Source of the DNA: Malaya genurostris
Lineage: Eukaryota; Arthropoda; Insecta; Diptera; Culicidae
DNA: 64,000 bases
Direction: 5' to 3'
Assembly (NCBI RefSeq): GCF_030247185.1
Contig: NC_080572.1
Span: 130,264,405 to 130,328,404 of the forward strand
Under the pieces are notes generated by a model. It searched no databases. It saw only the letters and a list, made by a program, of their open reading frames with translations, and was not told the origin of the DNA. Shown one piece after another: positions 39,762 through 51,095 of the stretch. Numbering within the stretch: the stretch's first letter is position 1; the number at the start of each line of letters is the position of its first letter. Made by a program: the position numbers and the translations under genes.

Positions 39762-42560
39762 ATCAGTGAGAGGCATTCAGATATTTTGTATTTGAACATA
39801 GCCGGTTTGTCTTCTAATTATGTCGCATTGCGTCATCTTATAGAGGATAGACATCCTTCATTGGTTTTGCTCTCAGAAACACATATTGTTGATTCTGACG
39901 CTTTCGATCAGTTCAGTGTTCCGGGTTACACTGTTGCTTTTTGTTTGTCCCATTCCAGGCACACGGGTGGAGTTGCAATTTACGCCAGAGGATCAATTAG
40001 ATTCAGCATTCAATCAAACGAAGCAGTTGGAAATAATTGGTTCTTGGGTATATCAGTTGAAAGAGGCATGCAGATGGGAAATTATGGAGTTGTTTACCAC
40101 TCTCCAAGTTCAAGCGATCGCCAGTTTCTGGAAATTCTAGAAAACTGGTGGGAGAATTTCGTAGATTTTGGTAAACTAAATATTATTACTGGAGATTTTA
40201 ATATCGATTGGCTCAGTGATCAAGGTTCGACTCAATTGAAACAGTTAGCAGAATTCTTCAATTTGAGGCAAACTGTGAATGAATTTACAAGAATTTCGAG
40301 ATACAGTAAAACATTGATAGATCACGTGTATTCCAATTTCGACGGTGTTTATTCAAATGTGGAATCCGATTGCAAGATTTCAGATCATGAAACAATTGCA
40401 ATTTCCGTAATGAGTAGCTCTAGAAATGAGGAAGATACGGTGAAAATCAAGTGTTGGAAAAACTATTCAAAGCAAACCCTATCTCGACTTGTATCAAGAA
40501 GCTTGGGTTGTACACAGTTGACTGGAAATTTGGATCACAGGGCATCTATTCTTACTGACATATTAAAAAAGTGTACTAATGAATTAGTAACTGAAAAGTA
40601 TGTTAGTTTGAACAACTCGAGTAGTTGGTACTCAATAGACCTCTTACGGTTAAAACGGGAGAGGGATAAGCAGTACAAGAGATTCTGTAGAACTAACAAT
40701 GATAGTCACTGGAGTAGATATACACAAGCACGAAATATTTATTCACGGGCCCTGAAGAAGACTAGATGTGAATACATACAGAGGAAGATCGATCAAAATC
40801 AACAAAACAGCAGAGAGTTATGGAAAATTCTCAAACAGTTGATCAAGCCTACACATAGTGCATCGAAAAGCATAACTTTTGATGGTATAGAAGAACACAC
40901 AGAACAAATTATATCTGAAAAGTTCAACAGTTATTTCATAAATAGTGTTCAGCAGATCAATCAAAGTATTGAATTGGTAGGTGAACCTGTTGAAATAACA
41001 CAGCCGATGAATAACTATTGTAGACTTGATGAATTTCAACCAATCACTTTTGAACAATTGAAAAATATTTGTTTCAATTTGGGAAAATCGACTGGTGTTG
41101 ACAATGTAAACTCAAGAGTGATACAGGATTGCTTTCATGTTATCGGACACGATCTACTGGATTTGGTAAATGAATCGTTGTACACGGGGCACGTACCAAA
41201 AGTGTGGAAAGAATCTCTGGTGGTTCCTATCCCCAAGGTTACTGGAACGGATAAAGCCGAGGAGTACCGTCCCATTAACATGCTGCACACACTGGAAAAA
41301 ATTCTGGAACTTGTTGTTAAAGATCAGCTGATTAACTATTTGAACTCTAACAGTTTGCTAATACCGGAACAATCGGGATATCGTAAGGGTCACTCTTGTG
41401 AAACCGCTTTGAACCTAGTATTGGCAAAATGGAAGGAGAAAATCGAAGCCAAAGAGAGTATCTTTGCTGTGTTCTTGGATCTGAAGAGAGCCTTTGAAAC
41501 AATTTCAAGACCTTTATTGTTGCAGACATTACGGCGTTTTGGCATCGGGGGAATGGCACATGAATGGTTTGAAAACTATTTATGTGGTAGATCTCAAAAG
41601 ACTGTTTTTAACGATGTAGTGTCTAGTTCCCTCGGTAATTCACTTGGTGTGCCTCAGGGAAGTGTGTTAGGTCCTATTCTATTTATTATGTATATTAATG
41701 ATATGAAGCGAGTCTTACGTTTCTGTGATATAAATTTGTTTGCTGATGATACTGTTCTGTTCATTACGGCTAAAGATTTCAATGAAGCTGTTGCACATTT
41801 AAACGAGGATCTAAGTTCGCTGGTTCGATGGTTAAAATTTAAGCAACTGAAACTAAACGTCGCGAAAACTAAATATATGGTTATTTCTTCTGTTAGCACC
41901 GGTCATGATGCCAATGTGGAAATTGATGGTGAAACTATTGATCGCGTTAGAGAAATGAAGTATCTTGGAGTCATAATTGATGAAAAGTTAACATTCAAAT
42001 CTCATATCAATAACGTCATCAAGAAGATTGCCAAAAAGTATGGTGTATTATGTCGTTTGAAAAATGACTTAACGACCCATAGTAAGATTCTTTTGTATAA
42101 AACAGTCATTTCACCACACATTGACTTTTGCCCATCCATTCTGTTTCTTGCTAATAACACACAAATCTCGAGATTACAGCGACTGCAAAATAAAATCATG
42201 CGATTAATTCTAAAATGTAGTAGATATACCTCGTCAGGTTTTCTACTGAACGCATTACAATGGCTTTCAGTGAAACAGAGAATTTACTACTTAACCATGG
42301 TATTTATTTTCAAGATATTAAACGGCATGCTGCCTCGATATTTGTGTGATCGAATTGAAAGAGGAACTGATTTGCATAGGTACAATACTAGAAACGCATC
42401 TGATGCTAGAACACCAAGCTTTCTGTTAGCCAGATCGCAAAACTCATTGTTGTACAAGGGAATAGGTTTTTTCAATTCGATGCCAAGAGAAATCAAACGC
42501 GCAGCGACATTGGTGGAGTTCAAAAGGTTATGTATTTCACACATAAAGTCCGCTTTGTAA
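39756..42560 (+). CDS. CR1-like LINE ORF2 (endonuclease and reverse transcriptase)
   Basis: About 934 residues from the codon after the ORF1 stop. The N-terminal APE-type endonuclease begins L-Y-L-N-I-A-G-L-S-S and has L-S-E-T-H-I (catalytic Glu), T-G-D-F-N-I-D-W and S-D-H-E near the end of the domain (about residues 1-225). RT follows with S-T-G-V-D-N-V, Y-R-P-I-N-M-L, F-L-D-L-K-R-A-F-E, G-V-P-Q-G-S-V-L-G-P and the catalytic F-A-D-D near 41740. There is no RNase H. The C-terminus ends K-S-A-L. No internal stop or frameshift was seen. The first ATG is deep within the endonuclease, so expression must use readthrough, re-initiation or a non-ATG codon. Confidence 0.9.
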   Translation, partial: QLISERHSDILYLNIAGLSSNYVALRHLIEDRHPSLVLLSETHIVDSDAFDQFSVPGYTVAFCLSHSRHTGGVAIYARGSIRFSIQSNEAVGNNWFLGISVERGMQMGNYGVVYHSPSSSDRQFLEILENWWENFVDFGKLNIITGDFNIDWLSDQGSTQLKQLAEFFNLRQTVNEFTRISRYSKTLIDHVYSNFDGVYSNVESDCKISDHETIAISVMSSSRNEEDTVKIKCWKNYSKQTLSRLVSRSLGCTQLTGNLDHRASILTDILKKCTNELVTEKYVSLNNSSSWYSIDLLRLKRERDKQYKRFCRTNNDSHWSRYTQARNIYSRALKKTRCEYIQRKIDQNQQNSRELWKILKQLIKPTHSASKSITFDGIEEHTEQIISEKFNSYFINSVQQINQSIELVGEPVEITQPMNNYCRLDEFQPITFEQLKNICFNLGKSTGVDNVNSRVIQDCFHVIGHDLLDLVNESLYTGHVPKVWKESLVVPIPKVTGTDKAEEYRPINMLHTLEKILELVVKDQLINYLNSNSLLIPEQSGYRKGHSCETALNLVLAKWKEKIEAKESIFAVFLDLKRAFETISRPLLLQTLRRFGIGGMAHEWFENYLCGRSQKTVFNDVVSSSLGNSLGVPQGSVLGPILFIMYINDMKRVLRFCDINLFADDTVLFITAKDFNEAVAHLNEDLSSLVRWLKFKQLKLNVAKTKYMVISSVSTGHDANVEIDGETIDRVREMKYLGVIIDEKLTFKSHINNVIKKIAKKYGVLCRLKNDLTTHSKILLYKTVISPHIDFCPSILFLANNTQISRLQRLQNKIMRLILKCSRYTSSGFLLNALQWLSVKQRIYYLTMVFIFKILNGMLPRYLCDRIERGTDLHRYNTRNASDARTPSFLLARSQNSLLYKGIGFFNSMPREIKRAATLVEFKRLCISHIKSAL

Positions 42561-43300
42561 GCAAATATTTAGTTAGTTAATTCAAATTTTTTAGATTTTT
42601 TATTTTCTTTTACGTATTACGAAGATTGTATTTTCTTTTTCTTTTTGTTTATATATATTATTGTGAGACGAATTAAGTTACTATGTTCGGTATGATGATG
42701 ATGGATTTTTAGTTTGTTTGAGAGTTAAAAATAATGAGCAGTCTACAAATGTTTGAGCCTCGCGCGCGAAGCAGGTAGTGACTATTTGGAAAGCGAATAG
42801 GACTGGCCGAAGAGCCTTAGAGTGTGTTAAGTTTGCTCTTGACCTTGATCGCAAGGTTTGATTAATAATTTAAGGAATTGATTCGGGAGATTAATTGGGA
42901 TCGACAGTTGTTGATGGAATTGGGCTTGGCTCTGCTCATCCGCAGTCTCGTTACTCCATCGTAGCTGATGTGTGTAGCGATGAACTGGTCCGGCGGGAAG
43001 GGCCAGGTGAATTACTGTCTGATACTGGTAAAGATATCGGGTTCGATTCCTGATGTGATCAAGGATCTTCCCGGGTTGGAAATTTTCTTGACTAACCCTG
43101 GATAGTAAATCCGAAATATTTGAATGTTATTTTGTGGTCAGTCGTTCTTTTGAAGAAGAATCAATACCTGCTAGATTAATCAGATCGTTTTCTTCTGTTT
43201 ACTGGTTAAGATATGTGCAAAAATATTAATTATCATTTAGATAACTCGTTCTGCTCACACCTTTGTAGGGGTATGAGGTGGGACCATCATCATCATCATG
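42561..43300 (+). other. 3' UTR of the CR1-like LINE and flank
   Basis: No gene. T-rich directly after ORF2, then unique sequence ending near a short (CAT)n run at 43284-43301. The exact 3' end was not established. Confidence 0.45.
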
Positions 43301-43399
43301 AAACCAAGCTGTCTGATTGGTCAACCTCAGCTACGCTATCAGCAACGACTCTTTCGTGTGGACTAACAATGTTAAGTCCTAAATTGTGAGAACACGCAA

Positions 43400-44270
43400 A
43401 CCGCTGGCCTAGCCTGCTCTACTGGTAGATATTTCGAAGTCGGATGAGTTTCTTGGCGACTGCGAATAAATGCTGAAAGGATGATAGGGCCGCGTCGATT
43501 TCCATCAGGGAATCTAGTGGCAAATCGGTATTAATAAGTTGGTCGGCAATTTGTTGAAATTGGACCCAGTCGGTGCGATAATAGTTCCTCCGAGGTTGAA
43601 TAGGCACTGTTTCTGGTGAAGATCCCAACGTCTTTATTATTGGAAAGTGGTCGGAAGAGAGCTCGTTGAAGAAAACCGGAGAGCTTCCTATGATGTTTAT
43701 AACCAAAATGAAATGAGCTCCCGATCTGAAAGGTCGCGTTGATTGGTCCAGAGCGAGGATGTTGTACTGTTCAGCTTCGTAGTATTCGGCAAGCACGAAT
43801 CCGTTTCGATTCTGTCTTCTGTTTCCCCACAGCTCATGCCATGCATTCAGGTCCCCAGCAATGACGAGTTTGTTATGTCGTCGAGTGAGCATAGCCAGAT
43901 CGCGCTTCAATGACGCACACGTACCATCTCGAAGATTGGTTTGTTTGGGACAGTACGCTGCAATCGTCGTTATAATCTCAATTCCGATGGTTTCTATAAG
44001 TTGCAATTTAAAGGCAGGCAGAAGTATTTGCTGAATGGATCGTTTAATGGCAATGGCAACTCAACTCTCCTCTGGTAGTTGTCCTGTCGAGCTGGTGAAT
44101 TCTGTAATTGAAAATAAAAATAGAATAATAATATTTCATGTTTGAGATGAATTTCAGTTAAAATAGCAAATTCAGCAGTTTTGCTGCTGAGTAAGCAAGC
44201 ATTCCAATTTACTACAACCAGCTACTTATAATACATATTCGATGAGGAATTTGCCTAAGACGTTGATTTA
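43400..44270 (-). pseudogene. Jockey-type LINE endonuclease fragment
   Basis: The minus strand begins near 44260 with a worn N-W-N-A-C-(S/L)-L-S-S-K start. It then has an open frame at 44006-43419 with I-A-A-Y-C-P-K-Q, V-I-A-G-D-L-N-A-W-H (catalytic Asp-x-Asn) and L-S-S-D-H-F-P-I (catalytic Asp-His). This is the APE endonuclease of ORF2. The RT is absent, cut off near 43400. The upstream ORF1 end lies at 44539-44745 in the correct order, so both are parts of one old insertion. Confidence 0.8.
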
Positions 44271-44399
44271 ATCTAACCGTGTTCTGCAGTTTTGTAGTTT
44301 TGTTGGTATTGTTTCAAAAATGACGATCAGTTGTTCAGCAGAGAATAAGTCAATCTTTGCTTGTGGTTGATTATTGCCCCATCTAGGAGGGATTTTGGA

Positions 44400-44760
44400 G
44401 AAAAAACCTTTATGTGATGCAGCGGCTGGATCTTTTGGAATTATTATTTAGAATATCCCTCTTCGGTGGGAGCCGTGGAAAGTCAGTTTCATCCTTCTGT
44501 GGAACCTAATTGCACGTTGATTGTTTACGGGATGCCTGTTATCGAATTTTTGAGAGCTCAGCACGTTTGGGACACGATTTGCTAGTAGATGGATGGTCGC
44601 CATCACAGTTCATACATGTATTGTGGGATTCAGCACATTTCCCGCACCGACTTTTCGTGTGGCAATTTCCCGCTCCATGGCCGTAGTTCAAACCAGGTTT
44701 GGAAATAAGCAAACATTTAGATTCACAGTAAATAAAAATAATCATTATTATCTTTTCATA
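44400..44760 (-). pseudogene. Jockey-type LINE ORF1 end with zinc knuckles
   Basis: The minus strand gives Y-G-H-G-A-G-N-C-H, C-G-K-C-A-E-S-H and C-M-N-C-D-G-D-H-P-S-T-S-K-S-C-P-K-R-A, the zinc knuckle series typical of Jockey ORF1. The first knuckle has lost its leading cysteines. Frame is lost after the knuckles. Confidence 0.8.
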
Positions 44761-45119
44761 TCACATATTTATATAATGATAAATTTTGGTTTTACTTAGA
44801 ATTCAAAAATGTCTTCCTCATTATCAGTATTACTGTCTAATTCGGAATCAACATTTCAACAAAGTTATGCTCGTTTCAATGCTGTTCTGTGTTCATTAAA
44901 CAGGTTTGAAATTCAAATAGCAGTCACTTACGGTTCCGATGATAAAATGGGATAAGTGATATGGATTATCCAATATTAATAATTTTAGGCTCGTTAGGGG
45001 AGTTCATTTCGTCCGTCCGTCCATGCTTCGTGATGTATTTGAAATTTATTCATCAATCCCGTCGTGGTGGAGTAATATCATCAATATAATCAGCTTATAA
45101 TATTAACATGCATGCTGTA
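44761..45119. other. AT-rich stretch, no gene seen
   Basis: No coding region or repeat was recognised before the mariner terminus. Confidence 0.4.
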
Positions 45120-46039
45120 ACAGTTCGGCTGAAAAGTTCGTATCGTTTATTAGAAACACACATTTTTTTGCCAAAATTCGTTTTTATTATTCAACATAAT
45201 TGCCATCAGAGGCGATACAGCGATTATAGCGATCTTCCAACTTTTCGATACCATTTTTGCAGTACGATTTGTCCTTTGCCTCAAAATAGGCCTCAGTTTC
45301 AGCGATTACCTCTTCATTGCTTCTAAATTTTTTACCAGCGAGCATTCTCTTGAGGTCTGAGAACAGGAAAAAGTCACTGGGGGCCAAATCTGGAGAATAC
45401 GGTGGATGAGGGAGCAATTCGAAGCCCAATTCGTTCAATTTCAACATGGTTTTCATCAACTTGTGACACGATGCATTGTCTTGATTGTGAGCTCACGCGG
45501 CACCCATTTTGCACAAAGCTTTTTCATATCCAAATATTCGTGAATAATATGTCCAACACATTCCTTTGATATCTTTAGGGTGTCAGCTATCTCGATCAAC
45601 TTCACTTTACGGTCATTGGAAATCATTTTGTGGATTTTTTTCACGTTTTCATCGGTAACAGCCTCTTTTGGACGTCCACTGCGTTCATCGTCTTCGGTGC
45701 TCATATGACCAGTACGAAATTTTACAAACCACTTACGAATTGTTGCTTCGCCCGGTGAGAGTCTGGATAACTCTCATCAAGCCATTTTTTGGTATCGGCG
45801 GCACTTTTTTTCATGAAAAAGTAGTGTTTCATCAACACACGAAATTCCTTTTTTTCCATTTTTTTTCACAACAACAAAAGTAGCTTCACTCAAAATGCAA
45901 TATCTCACAAACTAATAATCAGACAGCTGTCAAATTTATACACGTATCTTTTGAAGGTTGGTACTAACTGAAAATGGTATGGGTATAATTCTAGTGGCGC
46001 CCTCTCATAGAAACGATACGAACTTTTCAGCCGATCTGT
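45120..46039 (-). mobile_element. mariner deletion derivative with intact termini (920 bp)
   Basis: Inverted termini ACAG(T/A)TCGGCTGAAAAG... and its complement lie at 45120-45148 and 46011-46039, sharing CGGCTGAAAAGTTCGTATCG and one mismatch near the tip. TA flanks both ends (45118-45119, 46040-46041). The transposase inside has lost its central catalytic region. With intact ends, such a copy could be moved by a transposase supplied elsewhere. Confidence 0.9.
45187..45859 (-). pseudogene. mariner transposase with catalytic core deleted
   Basis: Starts on the minus strand with M-E-K-K-E-F-R-V-L-M near 45858. Helix-turn-helix regions follow (after a frameshift near 45770), with D-E-R-S-G-R-P-K and I-H-K-M-I-S-N-D-R, then K-W-V-P-R-E-L-T at about 45490. 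Directly after that the sequence jumps to Q-D-N-A-S-C-H and L-P-H-P-P-Y-S-P-D-L-A-P-S-D near 45395. The segment with the first catalytic Asp is thus missing, while the second and third Asp blocks remain. The end reads S-D-G-N-Y-V-E at 45187. It cannot make active enzyme. Confidence 0.9.
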
Positions 46040-46041
46040 TA

Positions 46042-46817
46042 ATGAATAATAATTATAATGATAAGAAAAACATGTCCAGTCACAAAGCGTGCTCTGCAGC
46101 TGATTAATATTACCCTATTTAGCTTGAATATGATACACAGAAGTAACAGGAGCTGATTAATATTACCCTATTTAGCTTGAATATCATACACATAAGTAAC
46201 AGGAGTGTAGGATTTTGCTACGCCAATTCAAATACTGCGCCGAATTATGCGCTCCTGTTATTTCTATAAATTAAATTCATGTCAAATAGCATTTTATTGG
46301 GTTTAATATAAATAGAACACGAACATCATCATCAGCATCAACCGACTGGTAGTCAAACAAAGTTTTTTGTTGCTATAATCACTATTTGGTGTTGTATATT
46401 TTTGTACTAATTTTGCATTGCGAATTGGTATTTATTTATTTATTTATTTATTTATTTATTCCATTTATTCATCTGACAATATAATAAGTCTTAATGAATA
46501 TATCAGTCATGTTATAAAATATTCGATCGTAACACTTTCTGAATAAACTTATATGTCGGTATATTAAAATCGAAGATTTTTTTTATTTCTTTATTGTCTT
46601 CGACTAGAGGTGACCTATCGCACAGACTTTTACTTTATAGCTACATACTTATGTTAACTTAAAAATATTATTTTCGATTTGAATATGTCTTTGCTCATAT
46701 TAAAATCAAATGATACACGCTATTGAAACGATGACAACAGACATCCATTGGGTTGTTTTGGCCATACTGTGTGCGATGGAGTGAGCGACGAAGAAATTCT
46801 GTTTTTCGCAATTATCT
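46042..46817. other. intergenic with simple repeats, no gene
   Basis: A 53-base unit (AGCTGATTAATATTACCC...) is duplicated in tandem at 46098-46150 and 46151-46203. A (TTTA)n tract lies at about 46429-46462. No coding region was seen. This is the downstream flank of the I-clade LINE. Confidence 0.6.
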
Positions 46818-46829
46818 TCCCGAAACGTT
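46818..46829 (+). repeat. target-site duplication TCCCGAAACGTT, left
   Basis: The 12 bases TCCCGAAACGTT directly precede the T-run that is the complement of the LINE tail. An identical copy is at 52821-52832. Confidence 0.9.
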
Positions 46830-47414
46830 TTTTTTTTATTTAATAACATATTTTAAGGCACATTGCGTTAAGCTATAAGATGCCGAGGGCATATGTTTAA
46901 ACTACTTAAACTAGATTTTTTTTTTATTTTCACATCATATGAGCTTTGGGAGATCTAGTCTTCAACGGGTGGTCGGCAGTGGCTGGCTGGATCTTGTACG
47001 CTGGAGTAAACTGGCACGACGTTGGTACGCATCACTGTTGGTCGCATCTTTTCGTTCGTGTGGGTCCGCGGAAAACACCCCCGACTACGGGGAGCCGGCT
47101 GATGGCCCGCATAATCATCGACTTGAGCGGCTCTCCGTGGTGGTGAATTTTGTGGAAGAGAAGGAAAGAAACAGAGAGAAGTTTATGTTGTTGAAAAAGG
47201 TGGTAAGGGAGCGAAACTACTTAGGTCAGCGATAAGATCTAATTAGTTGACATCGAGATGGTGAATAGACGGGGACGGGGGAGCAAAAAATTAGTGACAG
47301 CAGAAAGATCTTGTTAGTTTTTCGATGAAGATGGTGGACAGACGACATTTGGGGAGGTTCGAGCGGATGTTAAGTACGAGGTTGAAGGAGGATGTTGTGG
47401 AACCCTTCAGCAGA

Positions 47415-50400
47415 TCAGACTTGTAAGTTAATGTTCTTTATGAACTGATATAAGAGCAGCATATAGGGAAGGTCTCGATGATCCAACACGTCTCGTACTG
47501 GGACCATGGGTGATATACCTCGGGCCCGAAGGGAGTCAATTAGCTGTGATCTGGCGCCACAATACTCGGTACATACCCAGACAACATGTTCAATGTCGTG
47601 ATAACCCTTATCGCATGTGCAGAGACCATTCTCCACAAGCCCGATACGCCGGAGGTGCGTATCCAAGGTGTTATGATTAGACATGAGCCGGGACATCACA
47701 CGAATGAAATTCCGACCCACATTCATCCCTCTGAACCAAGGTTTCGTCGATACCTTTGGGATAATGGAGTGTAACCATCGTCCCAGTTCCCCATTACTCC
47801 ATGAAGTTTGCCAACTTTCGAGCGTCCTTTGACGAGATACAGTGAAAAATTCGTTGAAGCAAATTGGTCTTTCATAAATTTCACCTTCTAATGCGCCCAC
47901 TTTAGCCAATGAGTCTGCCTTTTCATTTCCCGGAATGGAACAATGTGATGGGACCCAGACTAAGGATATTAAATAAGACCGACCAGATAAAGTTCTCAAG
48001 TGTTCCCGTATTTTCCCCAGGAAATATGGGGGATACTTTCCTGGCTTCATTGCCCGGAGAGCTTCTATTGAGCTTAGACTGTCCGTGACAATGAAGTAAT
48101 GGTCTTTGGGCAAGGATTCAATGATCTCGAGGGTGTACTGAATAGCAGCTAATTCTGCGACGTAAACTGAAGCCGGATCACTGAGTTTGTAAGAAGCGGT
48201 GATGTTTTGATTGAAGATGCCGAAGCCTGTGGACCTGTTGATGTTTGATCCGTCAGTGTAAAACATCTTTTCACAGTTGACTGTTCTGAATTTATTATAA
48301 AAAATATTAGGGACCACTTGAGGGCGTACGTGATCCGGAATTCCACGAATCTCTTCTCTCATGGAAGAGTCGAAAAACACAGTAGAATCAGAAGTATCCA
48401 AGAAATGAGCACGGTTGGGAACAAACGAAGAAGGGTTAATATTCTGAGCCATGTAATCAAAATACAAGGACATAAAACGGGTCTGAGAATTGAGCTCGAC
48501 AAGCCTTTCGAAGTTTTCAATCACCATCGGATTCAAAATATCGCATCGGATTAGCAATCGATATGAGAGATCCCAAAATCGATTTTTCAACGGTAAGACG
48601 CCCGCAAGCACTTCGAGACTCATCGTATGAGTCGACTGCATGCAACCTAAGGAAATACGCAAGCAACGATACTGTATTCTTTCCAGCTTAATGAAATGCG
48701 TATTCGCGGCGGAGCGAAAGCAGAAACACCCATATTCCATTACGGACAATATCGTTGTTTGGTACAGCCTTATTAGGTCTCCTGGGTGGGCACCCCACCA
48801 AGTACCGGTTATTGTACGGAGAAAGTTGATTCTCTGCTGGCATTTCTGTTTCAGATACCTAACATGACATCCCCAGGTGCCTTTGGAGTCGAACCAGACC
48901 CCGAGATATTTAAATGTGAAGACCTGAGCTATGTTTTCACCCCCTAGTTGAAGCTGTAGTTGTGCTGGTTCTCGCTTCCTTGAAAATACAACCAGCTCAG
49001 TTTTCTCCGTAGAGAACTCGATACCCATCTGAAGAGCCCATGTTGACAAGTTATCGAGGGTATCTTGTAATGGTCCTTGAAGATAGGCTGCTTTGGGTCC
49101 TATAATAGACACAACGCTGTCGTCAGCAAGTTGTCGCAGCGTGCAAGATGTATTGATACATTCATCAATGTTGTTTACGTAAAAATTGTATAAAAGGGGG
49201 CTTAAGCATGAGCCCTGAGGAAGACCCATGTAACTGAATCGTATTGTCGACAAATCACCATGCGCGAAATACATGTATTTCTCGGACAATAGATTATACA
49301 AAAAGTTATTCAAAATTGGTGAAAGACCATGCTGATGCAACTTCTCAGATAGGATGTTTATTGAAACTGAGTCAAAAGCCCCCTTGATGTCTAAGAAAAC
49401 TGATGCCATTTGTTCTTTACGAGCAAATGTCATTTGAATTTCTGTTGAGAGCAACGCAAGACAATCGTTCGTTCCTTTGCCCCTGCGGAAACCAAATTGT
49501 GTATCTGGAAGTAAGCCATTAGTCTCGACCCAATTGTCTAGACGAAACAGAATCATCTTTTCGAACAATTTCCGGATACAGGAAAGCATAGCAATCGGCC
49601 GATACGAATTGTGATCGGAGGCTGGTTTTCCTAGTTTTTGAATGGCGATAACTCTTACTTGTCTCCAGTCATGTGGGACAATATTATCCTCAAGAAGCCT
49701 GTTGAATAAATTCAATAAGCGTCTTTTAGCAGAGTCAGGCAAATTTTTCAACAAGTTGAATTTAATTTTGTCTAACCCCGGAGCTTTATTGTTACACGAC
49801 AAGAGCGCAAGTGAGAACTCTACCATCGAAAAAGGTGTTTCGTTTCTGTTTGATGAGGCGACGCGCATGATCGTCTGTTCCGGAACAGAGTCAGGACATA
49901 CTTTTTTAGCGAAATCGAATATCCAGCGGTTAGAATATTCCTCGCTTTCGTTCATGGTGTTTTTGTTGCGCATTCGTCGGGCTGTGTTCCAAAGAGTGCT
50001 CATCGATGTTTCTTTTGTTAATCCGTCAACAAACCGTCGCCAGTAACCTAGTTTTTTTGCTTTAACTAAGTTCTTCATTTGCTTTTCTAGCGCCGCGTAA
50101 TTGCGATAATTATCAGGTGTTCCATATTTTCTGAACTTTTTGAATGCTAAAGATCTTTCCGCGTTCAATGATGAGCACTCTTTGTCCCACCACGGATTGG
50201 GAGAACGGATGTTAGTTTTCGCGCCGGGTACACGTTTCGTCTGAGCTTGAATCGCGGAGTCGAGAATCAAGCCAGCCAAAAACGTGTACTCTTCCTCCGG
50301 AGGAAGTTCTTGTGTTGTTTTGAGTTTCTCAGACATCGAATTAGCGTATTCTTTCCAATCAATATTTCGTGTGAGGTCATACGAAACATTGATTGTCTCC

Positions 50401-51095
50401 GATGGTTGTAATCCGCAGGTGATTGAAATTACGATAGGTAGATGATCGCTACCGTGGGGATCAGGGATCACCTTCCACTTGCAATCCAGCCGTAGTGATG
50501 TCGAGCAAAGGGATAAATCCAGCGCACTTGGTCTTGCTGGTGGTGCAGGAATCCGTGTCATTTCTCCCGTATTAAGAATTGCCATATTGAAGTTATCGCA
50601 AAGATCATAGATCATGGTTGATCTATTGTCATCATGAAGACAACCCCAACCCGTACCATGTGAGTTGAAGTCACCTAAAACTAACGTTGGTGCGGGAAGG
50701 AGCTCAATTATATCGCTTAGCCGCCGATGCCCAATCGAGGCCCTTGGAGGAATGTAGATGGAAGCAATGCAAAGGTCTTTGCCTTTAATTCTGACCTGAC
50801 ATGCGACAACTTCAATACCTGGTATCGATGGGAGGTTAATTCGGAAGAAGGAATAGCACTTTTTGATCCCCAAAAGTACTCCTCCGTAGGGATCATCTCG
50901 ATCCAGGCGAATTATGTTAAAATCGTGGAAGTTGAGGGTTACATTTGAGGTCAGCCAGGTTTCACACAAAGCAAATGCGTCGCATTTTAAACTATTTAAA
51001 AGAACTTTGAAGGAATCAATTTTCGGGAGGATACTTCTGCTGTTCCACTGTAGTACAGTGATTGCATCCTTAACCTCGTTCGATGTATTAGCCAT
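47415..51095 (-). CDS. I-clade LINE ORF2: endonuclease, reverse transcriptase, RNase H
   Basis: 1226 residues from ATG 51095; the frame is open a few codons further up but without ATG. The APE endonuclease (about residues 1-225) has L-Q-W-N-S-R-S, C-E-T-W-L, L-G-D-F-N-S-H-G and S-D-H-L-P-I. RT (about 430-720) has A-P-G-L-D-K-I, Y-R-P-I-A-M-L-S, F-L-D-I-K-G-A-F-D-S-V, L-P-Q-G-S-C-L-S-P and the catalytic L-A-D-D at about 656, with L in place of the usual aromatic residue. RNase H (about 940-1075) has Y-T-D-G-S-N, V-A-E-L-A-A-I, V-T-D-S-L-S-S and W-V-P-S-H-C-S-I-P-G-N-E. A Cys/His segment (C-T-C-D-K-G-Y-H) closes it. No break was seen. It makes and integrates new copies by target-primed reverse transcription. 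Confidence 0.95.
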   Translation of the reverse strand: MANTSNEVKDAITVLQWNSRSILPKIDSFKVLLNSLKCDAFALCETWLTSNVTLNFHDFNIIRLDRDDPYGGVLLGIKKCYSFFRINLPSIPGIEVVACQVRIKGKDLCIASIYIPPRASIGHRRLSDIIELLPAPTLVLGDFNSHGTGWGCLHDDNRSTMIYDLCDNFNMAILNTGEMTRIPAPPARPSALDLSLCSTSLRLDCKWKVIPDPHGSDHLPIVISITCGLQPSETINVSYDLTRNIDWKEYANSMSEKLKTTQELPPEEEYTFLAGLILDSAIQAQTKRVPGAKTNIRSPNPWWDKECSSLNAERSLAFKKFRKYGTPDNYRNYAALEKQMKNLVKAKKLGYWRRFVDGLTKETSMSTLWNTARRMRNKNTMNESEEYSNRWIFDFAKKVCPDSVPEQTIMRVASSNRNETPFSMVEFSLALLSCNNKAPGLDKIKFNLLKNLPDSAKRRLLNLFNRLLEDNIVPHDWRQVRVIAIQKLGKPASDHNSYRPIAMLSCIRKLFEKMILFRLDNWVETNGLLPDTQFGFRRGKGTNDCLALLSTEIQMTFARKEQMASVFLDIKGAFDSVSINILSEKLHQHGLSPILNNFLYNLLSEKYMYFAHGDLSTIRFSYMGLPQGSCLSPLLYNFYVNNIDECINTSCTLRQLADDSVVSIIGPKAAYLQGPLQDTLDNLSTWALQMGIEFSTEKTELVVFSRKREPAQLQLQLGGENIAQVFTFKYLGVWFDSKGTWGCHVRYLKQKCQQRINFLRTITGTWWGAHPGDLIRLYQTTILSVMEYGCFCFRSAANTHFIKLERIQYRCLRISLGCMQSTHTMSLEVLAGVLPLKNRFWDLSYRLLIRCDILNPMVIENFERLVELNSQTRFMSLYFDYMAQNINPSSFVPNRAHFLDTSDSTVFFDSSMREEIRGIPDHVRPQVVPNIFYNKFRTVNCEKMFYTDGSNINRSTGFGIFNQNITASYKLSDPASVYVAELAAIQYTLEIIESLPKDHYFIVTDSLSSIEALRAMKPGKYPPYFLGKIREHLRTLSGRSYLISLVWVPSHCSIPGNEKADSLAKVGALEGEIYERPICFNEFFTVSRQRTLESWQTSWSNGELGRWLHSIIPKVSTKPWFRGMNVGRNFIRVMSRLMSNHNTLDTHLRRIGLVENGLCTCDKGYHDIEHVVWVCTEYCGARSQLIDSLRARGISPMVPVRDVLDHRDLPYMLLLYQFIKNINLQV

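Larger units (their letters stand above)
37975..43300 (+). mobile_element. CR1-like LINE, nearly intact
   Basis: ORF1 (PHD finger plus zinc knuckle) and ORF2 (endonuclease plus RT, no RNase H) lie in one frame with one UAG between them. The 5' boundary near 37975 is a guess, since a Jockey relic ends just before. The 3' UTR runs on to a short CATCATCATCAT run near 43284-43301 that may be the 3' tail. No target duplication was found. ORF1 with a PHD finger and the RT style point to the CR1/L2 group. Confidence 0.75.

Noticed and set aside
43284..43301. (CAT)n run as a firm 3' end of the CR1-like LINE
   Set aside because: Plausible as a tail, but no target duplication or second copy supports it, so it is reported only as a possible boundary.
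49642..50046. 134-codon plus-strand frame
   Set aside because: Shadow of the I-clade ORF2.
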